A stretch of 64,000 nucleotides of DNA from Candidatus Acetothermia bacterium (GTDB taxonomy: Bacteria > Bipolaricaulota > Bipolaricaulia > Bipolaricaulales > Bipolaricaulaceae): the NCBI GenBank assembly GCA_024653305.1, contig JANLFW010000003.1:41915-105914 (forward strand), in the 5' to 3' direction. Of the stretch, positions 1-7,816 are shown piece after piece; within the stretch, counting starts at the first letter, position 1, and the number at the start of each line of letters is the position of its first letter. The notes under the pieces were generated by a model that saw only the letters and a list, made by a program, of their open reading frames with translations, was not told the DNA's origin and did not search any database. A program made the position numbers and the translations under genes.

Positions 1-152
1 ATGCCGATCACCTCACGCAAGACAGGTAACGCTCAGGTGGATCAGGCCAGTGTCCCCATGGGACACGGCCGGTATGGGTGTGAGGATCCCTCGGGTTGGG
101 AGATGAGGTACCATCGAACCGCCCCCTTTGCCGTGACGAAACGCTTTCTAGT

Positions 153-788
153 TTAAATCTTCTTGAAAAAGGACTTGAGGACATCCCAATACATGGCCAT
201 GCGATCGACCATCCCCGCCCAAAACCCGCGTTTCTCTTCCTTGCGCACGTGGCTTACCCCGCACAGGACCACTTTTTTTTGGCGCCATCCTTCCTTCAAC
301 GCTAGCTTGGTCAGGGCAGCTTCGATCCCGAACTCCGTGTCCTCCACCGCCCCACTGGCCCGCTCCCAGTTCTTGCGGGACATCACCCGCTGGCCAGACA
401 GGAAGGACGCGATCCGTTGGGAAAGGTCGGTGGCCATACGCCCCTCCCGGAACACGCCGATCACCACGTCTGCATCCCCCTCCGCATAGGCGCGGATCAT
501 GTCCTCCACGTGGTGGACGCGGAGGCCGGTAAGGTCCGCATCAAGAAACAGGAGCACATCACCTTGAGCGTTCGCTACCCCTGCCGCCATCGCCGCGGCC
601 TTGCCGCGATTGGCCGGGAGACGCACCACATGCACCCCGTAACCATCCGCCACTTCCGCGGTGCCATCGGTGGATCCATCGTCCACAACGACAATCTCGC
701 CCACCGAGGGCGCAGAGAGCAACGGTTCCAGGACGGCTCCAATCCTTTCCGCTTCGTTGTACGCCGGGATGATGGCTGAGACTTTCAT
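153..788 (-). CDS. Family 2 glycosyltransferase
   Basis: A 211-residue GT-A fold glycosyltransferase that would move a sugar from a nucleotide-sugar to a lipid or glycan acceptor at the inner face of the membrane. The N-terminus has the family pattern SAIIPAYNEAERI, then VVVDDGSTDGT, and the metal-binding DXD is DADLTG near residue 85. There is no C-terminal membrane helix, so it is probably soluble or peripheral. It is close in shape to short dolichyl-phosphate-mannose-synthase-like enzymes, but the acceptor cannot be told. It follows proS with about 60 bp between them and has its own promoter inside the end of proS. Confidence 0.85.
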   Translation of the reverse strand: MKVSAIIPAYNEAERIGAVLEPLLSAPSVGEIVVVDDGSTDGTAEVADGYGVHVVRLPANRGKAAAMAAGVANAQGDVLLFLDADLTGLRVHHVEDMIRAYAEGDADVVIGVFREGRMATDLSQRIASFLSGQRVMSRKNWERASGAVEDTEFGIEAALTKLALKEGWRQKKVVLCGVSHVRKEEKRGFWAGMVDRMAMYWDVLKSFFKKI

Positions 789-822
789 GGGTTGGCCAAC
801 CGGTCAAGCACTGTGTACAACC

Positions 823-851
823 AGTATAGCGCGGGACGGGCTCCTGATCAA
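823..851 (-). promoter_or_regulatory. Sigma70-type promoter for the glycosyltransferase
   Basis: On the minus strand, TTGATC (846-851), a 17 bp spacer and TATACT (823-828) form a good promoter. The -35 box overlaps the proS stop codon, so the glycosyltransferase can be transcribed apart from the operon above it. The leader would be about 30 nt. Confidence 0.6.
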
Positions 852-2575
852 CTGGACTCGGCACGGAGGAGGTCGTACACGGCATGGGTCAAGGCGTCGG
901 GTTCGGCCGGGACCTTCCGCTGCGCCCCGTCCCGGCGCCGCTCCAGGTCCACCTCGCCCTGGGCCAACGCCCGCGGCCCGATCACCACGAGCACCGGGAT
1001 CCCGAGGAGCTTGGCGTCGTGGAACTTCTCCCCGGCCGTTCTCTCCCGGTCGTCCACCAGCACCTCCAGCCCGGCTCGGTCCAGGCATTCGGCGACCCGG
1101 ACGGCGAACGTGGCATGGTCCGGACGGTCCGGGTTGAGCACGGCAATGAACGCGTGGAACGGGGCCACGGAGGCCGGCCAGATGATGCCCTGGTCGTCGT
1201 GATGGCGCTCGATCACCGCGGCGAGGAGCCGCCCTGTCCCGATCCCGTAGCAGCCCATGATCAGGGGCCGCGGCCTTCCTTCGCGGTCGAGGAACGTCGC
1301 CCCCAGCGCCTCGGAGTATTTGGTCCCCAGCTTGAAGATGTGCCCGAGCTCGATCCCTCGCGTGACGCGGAGGGTCCCCCCGCAGCGGGGACACCGGTCG
1401 CCGTCCCGGGCCATCGCCACGTCCACCACGAGGTCGGCGGAGAAATCACGGGGGAAATTGACGTTCCTGAGGTGCCACCCCTCCCGGTTCGCCCCGGCCA
1501 CGAGGTTGCGGGCCTTGGGGATGGAATCGTCCACCACCACCTTGACCCCATCCCCCCTGATGCCGATGGGCGAGGCATAACCGGGGACCGCGCCCACCGC
1601 GGCGATGTCGGCCTCGGTGGCCGGGGCGAGGTCCGTGGTCCCCACGGCCCGGGCGAGCTTGGCCTCGTTCACCTCGAGGTCTCCACGGATCACCACGAAC
1701 ACGAGCTCGCCCTTGCCCCGGTAGAACACGGCCTTGGCCGTCTTCCGCTTGGGGACCCCGAGGAAGCTCGCCACCGCGTCGATCGTGTAGCAGTTCGGGG
1801 TAGCCACCTTCTCCAGCGGGCGCTCCCGTTCCCCCTCGTCGGCATCCTTGATCGCCACCGCTCCCTCTCGGTTGGCCGCATAATCGCCGCGCTCGCACTG
1901 GACGAAGGTGTCCTCACCGTATTCGCTGGGGAGCATGAACTCGTGGGACCCCGAGCCGCCCATCAGCCCGGGATCGGCCTCCACCGGGAGAGGCGCGAGG
2001 CCACAGCGCCGGAAGATGTTCAGGTAGGCCCGGTACACCTGGGGGTAGTAGCGGTCCAGGTCCTCGAAGCTCTCGTGGAAGCTGTAGGCGTCCTTCATCG
2101 TGAACTCCCGCACCCGAACGAGGCCGCCGCGGGAGCGGGGCTCGTCGCGGAACTTTGTCTGGATTTGGTAGAGCATCAGGGGAAGCTGGCGCCAGGATTG
2201 GATCTCCCGCCGGGCGAGGTCGGTCACCACCTCCTCGTGGGTGGGGCCGAGGACCATGTCCCGCCCGGCGCGATCCCGGAACCGCACGAGCTGGGACCCG
2301 AAATCCTCAAGCCTCCCGGTCTTGGCCCACAGTTCCGCCGGATGGACGATGGGCATGTGAAGCTCACACCCGCCGATGGCGTCCATCTCCTCGCGGATGA
2401 TGGCCTCGATCTTCCGCAGCGCCCGCCACGCCAGCGGGAGGTAGGTGTAGATCCCGGCAGCGAGGGGACGGATCATCCCCGCCCGCAACATCAGGCGGTG
2501 GCTGGGGAGGTCCGCATCGGCAGGGTCTTCCTTCCACGTGGGGAGCAAATATTGACTGGCACGAACGTAGGCCAT
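848..2575 (-). CDS. proS: Proline--tRNA ligase with editing domain
   Basis: Charges tRNA-Pro with proline. The 575-residue length fits the bacterial type. Class II motif 1 lies in the N-terminal part, a YbaK-type editing insertion sits near residues 235-370 (from NCYTIDAVASFLG, with conserved Lys in the region), and motif 3 is GCYGIGTGRLLAAVIE. The anticodon-binding domain closes the protein. The reading frame stays open upstream to 2749, but the start at 2575 matches family N-termini (YLLPTWKEDPADAD follows shortly). The start lies 13 nt after the dinG-like stop, so it is the last gene of the miaB operon; a TAATCT box 10 nt before the ATG may also give a near-leaderless transcript. Confidence 0.96.
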   Translation of the reverse strand: MAYVRASQYLLPTWKEDPADADLPSHRLMLRAGMIRPLAAGIYTYLPLAWRALRKIEAIIREEMDAIGGCELHMPIVHPAELWAKTGRLEDFGSQLVRFRDRAGRDMVLGPTHEEVVTDLARREIQSWRQLPLMLYQIQTKFRDEPRSRGGLVRVREFTMKDAYSFHESFEDLDRYYPQVYRAYLNIFRRCGLAPLPVEADPGLMGGSGSHEFMLPSEYGEDTFVQCERGDYAANREGAVAIKDADEGERERPLEKVATPNCYTIDAVASFLGVPKRKTAKAVFYRGKGELVFVVIRGDLEVNEAKLARAVGTTDLAPATEADIAAVGAVPGYASPIGIRGDGVKVVVDDSIPKARNLVAGANREGWHLRNVNFPRDFSADLVVDVAMARDGDRCPRCGGTLRVTRGIELGHIFKLGTKYSEALGATFLDREGRPRPLIMGCYGIGTGRLLAAVIERHHDDQGIIWPASVAPFHAFIAVLNPDRPDHATFAVRVAECLDRAGLEVLVDDRERTAGEKFHDAKLLGIPVLVVIGPRALAQGEVDLERRRDGAQRKVPAEPDALTHAVYDLLRAESS

Positions 2576-2588
2576 CGTTACCCTAAGA

Positions 2589-5036
2589 TTAGCGGAAAAG
2601 GTCCCGCAGGGCAACGGCCAGCTCGTCCGGTCCATCGACCATCGTCGCCGGGACAGGGAGCGCGGCCAGGAAGTGTCCGCCGTACGACTGGGTCGCGATC
2701 CGGGGGTCGGCGAGCACCACCGCACCGCGGTCGAGCGGGGTGCGCACAAGGCGGCCTACGCCCTGGCGCAGCTTGAGCACCGCCCGCGGCAGGAACAGCT
2801 CGTGAAACGGGCTGCCGCCCCTGGCCTGGATCCGCTCCGCTTCCGCCTCGGCCACCGGGTCAGTGGGCACGGGGAACGGGAGGCGGACGATCACGAGGAG
2901 CTCCAGCTCCTCGCCGGGGAGGTCGATCCCCTCCCACAGCGTGTCCAACCCGAACAGGAGGACCGGCGGTGGGTGGCGGCGGAATCGGGCCACCAACTGG
3001 TCGCGCTCCCCATCGCGGCCCTGGACGAGGATGGGGACCTCGGGGAGATGCTCGGCGGTGGCGACGAGCAGGCGGCGGGACGTGAACAGGACGAGGCCCT
3101 TGCGGGGGGCAGCGGCCAGCGCCTTCCCCAGGGATTGGGCCAGGGCCGCTGGATAGCCCGGATCGTCAGGGTGGGGAAGGTACCGGAGGACGAACGCCCG
3201 GACGCGGCGGTAGGAAAAGGGCGAAGGCCAGGAGAAAAACGGGGTGCGGTCCGGGTCCAGGCCGAGTTCGCGGGCGATGGCGGTGGCGTCGTCCCCCACG
3301 GCCAACGTGGCCGAGGTCAACACCCCGGCCTGGATCTCTGTCCACAACTGCTCGGCCAGCGTCTCCCCCACTTCCACCGGGGAGGCGGTGAGGACGAGGC
3401 CGGTGGGCCCACGCGCATACCAGAACACGAACCCTTCCCCGTCCGGAGCGAGGAGGAACCGGACGAGCCCCGCCAGCCGGCCGGCCTCGGCGGCCATGGC
3501 CGCGGCTTGCTCCGCCTCCTCCTCCGGGAGATCCCGGGCCAGATCGGCCAGGGCTTCGGCCAGTTCGGCCACGGCCTGGGCCAACGCCGTCCCGGCCGGG
3601 GAAAGGGGGCGCACATTGTCTGGCTCGTAGCGCCCGATCTCCCGCTCGAACGTGGCGGAGGCCGCTTTCCAAAACGCCCGGTGCGTGGCCACCGCCCGCT
3701 CCCAGCCGCGGATTGCGGCCTCCACACCGGCGAGCTCTCCCCAGCCTGCAAGGAGCCCGGCCGGGCCGCGGCGCAGCTCTCCGAGGAGCCGGGGGATCAC
3801 GGTCGGGGTGAGGCTCAGGCTCAGCGCCTCGCGCATCGCTCCGGGAAAGCCGTGGGCTTCGTCCACCACCAGGAACCGGTACGGGCCGAGGAGCTTCCCC
3901 TTGCCGGCGAGGTCGGCGCCGAGGAGGGCGTGGTTGACCACCACCAGCCGGGCCGCCCGCGCCCGGTCCCGGGCCGCCCAGGACGGGCAGCGGCCCCACC
4001 ACGGGCAGGCCGCCCCGCCACACCGGTACGGGATGTCCCTGAGCTCGGCGAGGAGCGACGGACCCCCGGGGACAGACCGCAGCGCCGTCAGCTCGTCCAA
4101 GTCGCCGCTCGCGGTGCGCTCGGCCCAGGCGAGGAGGGGGACAAGGATCTCCGGGGGCAGGAGCCGCCGACGTGCGTCCTCCAGCCGTCGGGGGCACAGG
4201 TAGTTCTCCCGGCCCTTGAGGAGGGCGCACGGGACGTTCACCCCCAGCTCAGCAATCAGGAAGGGAAGGTCCCGCTGCCAGAGCTGCTCCTGGAGGGCGC
4301 GGGTACGGGTGGCCACCACCGCCCGCTCCCGCCCCCCCGCCAGGGCGAGGAGGAGGGGGACGAGGTAGCCAAACGTCTTGCCCGTGCCTGGACCGGCCTC
4401 GAGCAGCCACACGCCCCCTTGCTCCAGCGCCGCGCGCACGGCCTGGGCATACGCCCGTTGCTGGGGGCGCCGGTGGAGGCGGCTTTGCGCCTCCAGGCGG
4501 GCGAACGCCTCGTCCACCCCTGGGGGCGGCGACCGGGCCTTGGCCGGGCGGGGAGGCGGGGGCTTCCGGGGGACGAGCCAGCCCGGATCTGGGAGGAGCC
4601 CCTGGATCACGGCCTGCGCGCCGGGAGGAAGTGCGCCCACCGCCGCCAGCGCCGCCAGGAACACGCGCCCCGTGGCCTCGGCCTGGGCTGCGGCGTCCTC
4701 GGCAGCGGGCACGGGCAGGCCCAACCTGTGGATCAGGGCGGGAAGGGTATGGTCGGCCTCGCCTGGCCACACCGCGCGGGACAGGACCAACATGTCCACC
4801 CACCGCGCCTCGGGGAGCCGGTCGAACGCCTCGGCCAGTGCGGCCCGCAGGCGGGGCGCGTCGTGGGCGACGAAGGGGAACCCGGCGAATTGAGCCAGGC
4901 GCTCGTCCCGTCCGAGGATCCCGCCGGATTCACCCTGGCCACCGCAGGAGACCCGCACGGTCTCCGTGGGTTTCCCGTCGCGGAAGAGCACCAGCGCAAG
5001 TGCGTTTTTGTCCAGTGCGACGGCGACGAACTCCAC
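2589..5036 (-). CDS. dinG: DinG-type Fe-S ATP-dependent helicase with degenerate exonuclease-like N-terminus
   Basis: An 815-residue superfamily 2 helicase of the XPD/DinG group, expected to unwind DNA 5'-3' in repair. Walker A is GPGTGKT (about 215-221) and the DEAH box is VVDEAHG. Four cysteines between them (LCPRR, YRCGG, ACPWW, GRCPS) should hold a 4Fe-4S cluster. The C-terminal helicase domain includes WEGIDLPG and GVGRLVRT. The first 160 residues resemble the DnaQ-like exonuclease domain of Firmicute DinG (FVAHDAPRLRAAL, then VDMLVLSRAVWPG), but the metal-binding acidic residues of motif I and the histidine of the last motif are missing. The GTG start is 5 nt after the CBS gene stop, so translation is probably coupled. 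Confidence 0.88.
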   Translation of the reverse strand: MEFVAVALDKNALALVLFRDGKPTETVRVSCGGQGESGGILGRDERLAQFAGFPFVAHDAPRLRAALAEAFDRLPEARWVDMLVLSRAVWPGEADHTLPALIHRLGLPVPAAEDAAAQAEATGRVFLAALAAVGALPPGAQAVIQGLLPDPGWLVPRKPPPPRPAKARSPPPGVDEAFARLEAQSRLHRRPQQRAYAQAVRAALEQGGVWLLEAGPGTGKTFGYLVPLLLALAGGRERAVVATRTRALQEQLWQRDLPFLIAELGVNVPCALLKGRENYLCPRRLEDARRRLLPPEILVPLLAWAERTASGDLDELTALRSVPGGPSLLAELRDIPYRCGGAACPWWGRCPSWAARDRARAARLVVVNHALLGADLAGKGKLLGPYRFLVVDEAHGFPGAMREALSLSLTPTVIPRLLGELRRGPAGLLAGWGELAGVEAAIRGWERAVATHRAFWKAASATFEREIGRYEPDNVRPLSPAGTALAQAVAELAEALADLARDLPEEEAEQAAAMAAEAGRLAGLVRFLLAPDGEGFVFWYARGPTGLVLTASPVEVGETLAEQLWTEIQAGVLTSATLAVGDDATAIARELGLDPDRTPFFSWPSPFSYRRVRAFVLRYLPHPDDPGYPAALAQSLGKALAAAPRKGLVLFTSRRLLVATAEHLPEVPILVQGRDGERDQLVARFRRHPPPVLLFGLDTLWEGIDLPGEELELLVIVRLPFPVPTDPVAEAEAERIQARGGSPFHELFLPRAVLKLRQGVGRLVRTPLDRGAVVLADPRIATQSYGGHFLAALPVPATMVDGPDELAVALRDLFR

Positions 5037-5041
5037 TGCAG

Positions 5042-5479
5042 TTACGGCTTCAGCCGGTACAAGAGGTCGATGCGGCGGACCACCCCTACCAGGTGCCCGT
5101 CCGCGTCCACCACCGGGATCTGTTTGAGTCCCTTACGGATCATGATGTCCGCGATGTGAAAGTCGCCATCGTCGGGACGCACGGTGACCACCTCCCGGGT
5201 CATGAACTTGGCGATGGGTTCATGCGCGATCTCCCCGAGCCTCCGGGCGAGCTGGTTCACGCTGGGGAGGAAGGACGCCGACTGCAGCATGTCCAGGTAT
5301 CCCGGCAGGGCGGCCCGGATGAGGTCGCGTTCGGACACGATGCCCACCACCCGTCCCTCCTCGTCCACCACCGGAAGCGAGGTCAGCCCGGATTGGTCCA
5401 TGAGGTAGATGACCCGGGTGACCGGGGTGTCCAGGTCCGCCGCGGTCAGGTCCCGGCGCATCAGCTCACGGGCCTTCAT
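5042..5479 (-). CDS. Two-CBS-domain protein
   Basis: A 145-residue protein made of a CBS pair, a module that usually binds adenine nucleotides and works as an energy or ligand sensor. The first CBS spans about residues 3-60 (LPVVDEEGRVVGIVSERDLI) and the second about 85-142 (IPVVDADGHLVGVVRRIDLL). No effector domain is attached. It overlaps the end of the pfkB gene (ATGA) and is followed closely by the helicase, so it may regulate one of these neighbours, but the sequence does not show which. Confidence 0.88.
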   Translation of the reverse strand: MKARELMRRDLTAADLDTPVTRVIYLMDQSGLTSLPVVDEEGRVVGIVSERDLIRAALPGYLDMLQSASFLPSVNQLARRLGEIAHEPIAKFMTREVVTVRPDDGDFHIADIMIRKGLKQIPVVDADGHLVGVVRRIDLLYRLKP

Positions 5480-6444
5480 CCGCCCCCCTTAGGCCGGATC
5501 ACCACATGGTCGAGCTCCCGTTTGATGGCCGCTTCGTCCAGGCACAGCTTTTCCTCGACCTCGGCCGTGGCCACCGCCGCCGCCATCCCATACTTGACGG
5601 CATCGAGGAGAGCGGCCCCACGCGCGAGCTCCACGAGGATCCCGCCCACCAACGCGTCGTCGGCCCCCACCAGGTTCTTAAACGTGGTCAGGGGGACCTT
5701 GGCCTCCAGTTCCCACACCCCATCCGGGGTGATCAGGATGTCCCCGGTCACGTGGTGGGAGATGAGGCAGGCGGTGACCCCGCACTCCACGGCCCGCCTG
5801 CCGGCCCGGATGATCTCCTCTTCCGTGCGGAGGGGCATGTCCCAAAACCGGAGCTCCTCCCGCACGTCGGGCTTGGCCAGGTACGGCCCTTCCTGGACCG
5901 CCTCCACCAGGGGACTACCGCCGGCATGGAGCACTGTGGGCACGCCCCGCAGCTTGGCCAGTTGGACCAACGTGCGGTAGAAGTCGTCCGGGATTCCCGG
6001 GGGCAGGGCCCCGGCCAGCACCACGTGTTCCGCCCGCGCCAGCATGCGCTCGTACTTGCGGAGGAAGATGTCCACCGCGGGGTGCGGGACCTCCGGCCCC
6101 TCCTCGTGGATCCGGACCGGGTGGTACTCCTTGCCTTGTTCGAGGATGGTGACGTTGGTCCGGCTTTCCCCCTCGATCCACACGAAGTTCGCGGTCACAC
6201 CCCACGCCAAGAGGTCCCGGAGGATGATCTGCCCGGTGTGTCCGGCGAGGAACCCCATCGCCACCGTGTCCACCCCATGGGCGGAGAGGAAGACGGAGAC
6301 GTTGATCCCCTTTCCGCCCGCGGAAGTACTGGACTTGATGGCGCGGATCACGATCTCCTCCTCCACCCGCTCCAGGGACAGGGGGAGGTGATCCACCCGG
6401 TAGAACTTGTCCAGGGTCGGGTTGAGGGTGACGGTGAGGATCAT
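5476..6444 (-). CDS. PfkB-family sugar kinase, FruK/LacC-like but divergent
   Basis: A 322-residue ribokinase-superfamily kinase closest to 1-phosphofructokinase and tagatose-6-phosphate kinase. The opening ILTVTLNPTLDKFY and the SAGGKGINVS substrate loop (about 41-50) are typical. Three usually constant places differ. The anion-hole motif GAGD is G250-A-D-D253, keeping the catalytic Asp. The IKPN-x-EE segment reads AKPDVREEL. The LDTSG strand reads VLHAGG. The substrate may therefore not be fructose 1-phosphate. It overlaps miaB and the CBS gene by 4 nt each, the mark of an operon. Confidence 0.8.
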   Translation of the reverse strand: MILTVTLNPTLDKFYRVDHLPLSLERVEEEIVIRAIKSSTSAGGKGINVSVFLSAHGVDTVAMGFLAGHTGQIILRDLLAWGVTANFVWIEGESRTNVTILEQGKEYHPVRIHEEGPEVPHPAVDIFLRKYERMLARAEHVVLAGALPPGIPDDFYRTLVQLAKLRGVPTVLHAGGSPLVEAVQEGPYLAKPDVREELRFWDMPLRTEEEIIRAGRRAVECGVTACLISHHVTGDILITPDGVWELEAKVPLTTFKNLVGADDALVGGILVELARGAALLDAVKYGMAAAVATAEVEEKLCLDEAAIKRELDHVVIRPKGGG

Positions 6445-7736
6445 CGCACCCGCTCCTGGCCGATCATCGCCCCTGCGGTCGCCCCCTCCACCGCCACCTC
6501 CACGAGCTTCCCGATCATACCCGTATCCCCCGGGAAGAGCACGGTGCGGAAGTCCCGCGTCTTGCCCATCACCAAGCCCTTATCGGAGAGGTAGGCCTCG
6601 GCCAGCACCTCCACCGTGGTCCCGATGCGCTCCCGGTGGAGCTCCCGGGCGATGTCGCGGGTAACGGCGAGCACCTCCGCCAGGCGCCGCCGCTTCTCCG
6701 CGGGAGGGACGGAGTCGGGGAGGGCGGCGGCCCGGGTCCCCGGCCGCGGCGAGTACGCGGCCACGTACACCGTGCCGAAGCGCACCTCCTCGATCAGGGA
6801 TAGGGTGTCCCGGAAGTCGGCCTCCTCCTCTCCGGGGAAGCCGACGATGACGTCGGTGGTGATGTTCACGCCCGGGATCCGCTCCCGGAGCCGGCGGACG
6901 AGCTCGAGGTACTGGGCGCGGGTGTAGCCGCGCCCCATCGCCCTGAGGACCCGGTCGCTCCCGGACTGGACGGCAAGGTGCACGTGCTCGCAGATGTTAT
7001 CCCCTTCGGCGATGGCGGCGATGGCCTCATCGGTCATGTACGCGGGGTGGGAGCTGGTGAACCGGATGCGGGGTATCGGCACGCGGGCGGCGGCACGGAG
7101 GAGTCGGGCAAAGTCCGTGTCCCCTCCCAGGTCGCGCCCGTACGCGTCCACGTTCTGCCCGAGCAGGGTTACCTCCTGATACCCCTGCGCGGCCAGGTCC
7201 TGGAGCTCGTTCATAACCGCAACAAGCGGGCGGGAGCGCAGGGGCCCCCGCACCCAGGGCACGACGCAATAGGCGCAGGCGTGGGAGCACCCTTCGGCGA
7301 TGGTCACGTACGCCTGGAATCGGCTCCGGCGGAGGACGGGCAAGGCTTCAACGCCGTCGGGGTCCGGCAGGAACGCAAAGTGCTCCCCGCGCCTCGCCCG
7401 CTCGATGAGGCGAGGCAGCTCCGCGATGCGGGCCGTGCCGAACGCGAAGTCCGCCCCTGGACAGATCCGGAAGATCGCGTCCCGCCGCCCCTGGGGCATG
7501 CATCCCCCCACGCCGATCACGAGCGGGCGCTCCCGGCGCAGGCGTTCGAGCTCCCCCACCCGCCCGGCAGCCTTGTCCTCGGCCCGCTGGCGGACCATGC
7601 ACGTGTTCAGGATGACCACGTCCGCCTCCTCGGGCTGGGCGACGAGGGCATACCCCGCCGCGGCGAGCACCCCCGCGATCTCCTCCGAGCGGTGTTCGTT
7701 GAGCTGACAGCCCCACGTAAGCACACACGCCTTCAT
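6441..7736 (-). CDS. miaB: tRNA-2-methylthio-N6-dimethylallyladenosine synthase
   Basis: Radical-SAM methylthiotransferase that adds a methylthio group at A37 of tRNA. The 431 residues hold the three domains of the family. The N-terminal cluster domain has Cys10, Cys46 and Cys79. The radical SAM core has Cys150-x3-Cys154-x2-Cys157 (GCSHACAYCVVPW). A C-terminal TRAM RNA-binding domain closes it. The frame is open to 7862, but the start at 7736 gives the standard N-terminus MKACVLTWGCQLN. It is the first gene of a five-gene minus-strand operon (miaB-pfkB-CBS-dinG-proS). A TATCTT box lies 9 nt before the ATG with no Shine-Dalgarno sequence, so the mRNA may be leaderless. Confidence 0.95.
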   Translation of the reverse strand: MKACVLTWGCQLNEHRSEEIAGVLAAAGYALVAQPEEADVVILNTCMVRQRAEDKAAGRVGELERLRRERPLVIGVGGCMPQGRRDAIFRICPGADFAFGTARIAELPRLIERARRGEHFAFLPDPDGVEALPVLRRSRFQAYVTIAEGCSHACAYCVVPWVRGPLRSRPLVAVMNELQDLAAQGYQEVTLLGQNVDAYGRDLGGDTDFARLLRAAARVPIPRIRFTSSHPAYMTDEAIAAIAEGDNICEHVHLAVQSGSDRVLRAMGRGYTRAQYLELVRRLRERIPGVNITTDVIVGFPGEEEADFRDTLSLIEEVRFGTVYVAAYSPRPGTRAAALPDSVPPAEKRRRLAEVLAVTRDIARELHRERIGTTVEVLAEAYLSDKGLVMGKTRDFRTVLFPGDTGMIGKLVEVAVEGATAGAMIGQERVR

Positions 7737-7745
7737 ATGTGGGAA

Positions 7746-7751
7746 AAGATA
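7746..7751 (-). promoter_or_regulatory. -10 box of a possibly leaderless miaB promoter
   Basis: TATCTT on the minus strand, 9 nt from the miaB ATG. No ribosome binding site fits in between, so transcription would begin at or very near the start codon. Confidence 0.5.
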
Positions 7752-7805
7752 ACCGACTTGTCCCGGCGGGCTCAACCGCGGTGGGAGGGGGATGGGATCA
7801 CCGGT

Positions 7806-7811
7806 TATGAT
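7806..7811 (+). promoter_or_regulatory. -10 box of a possibly leaderless lptF-fusion promoter
   Basis: TATGAT ends 5 nt before the GTG start at 7817. It is divergent from the miaB -10 box about 55 bp away. No -35 consensus is evident. Confidence 0.5.
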
Positions 7812-7816
7812 CGGGC

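Noticed and set aside
1..152. Open frame from base 1 to about 155 on the plus strand
   Set aside because: About 51 codons with no recognisable motif, no ribosome binding site in view, and running into the end of the glycosyltransferase gene. Not enough to call a gene.
884..2776. Long plus-strand reading frame of 630 codons over proS, with similar long frames over dinG (2673-5159), the lptF fusion (8105-10453, minus) and the hydroxylase (57687-59606, minus)
   Set aside because: These are shadows caused by high GC at third codon positions of the real genes. Their translations are rich in Arg, Gly, Pro and His and match no family.
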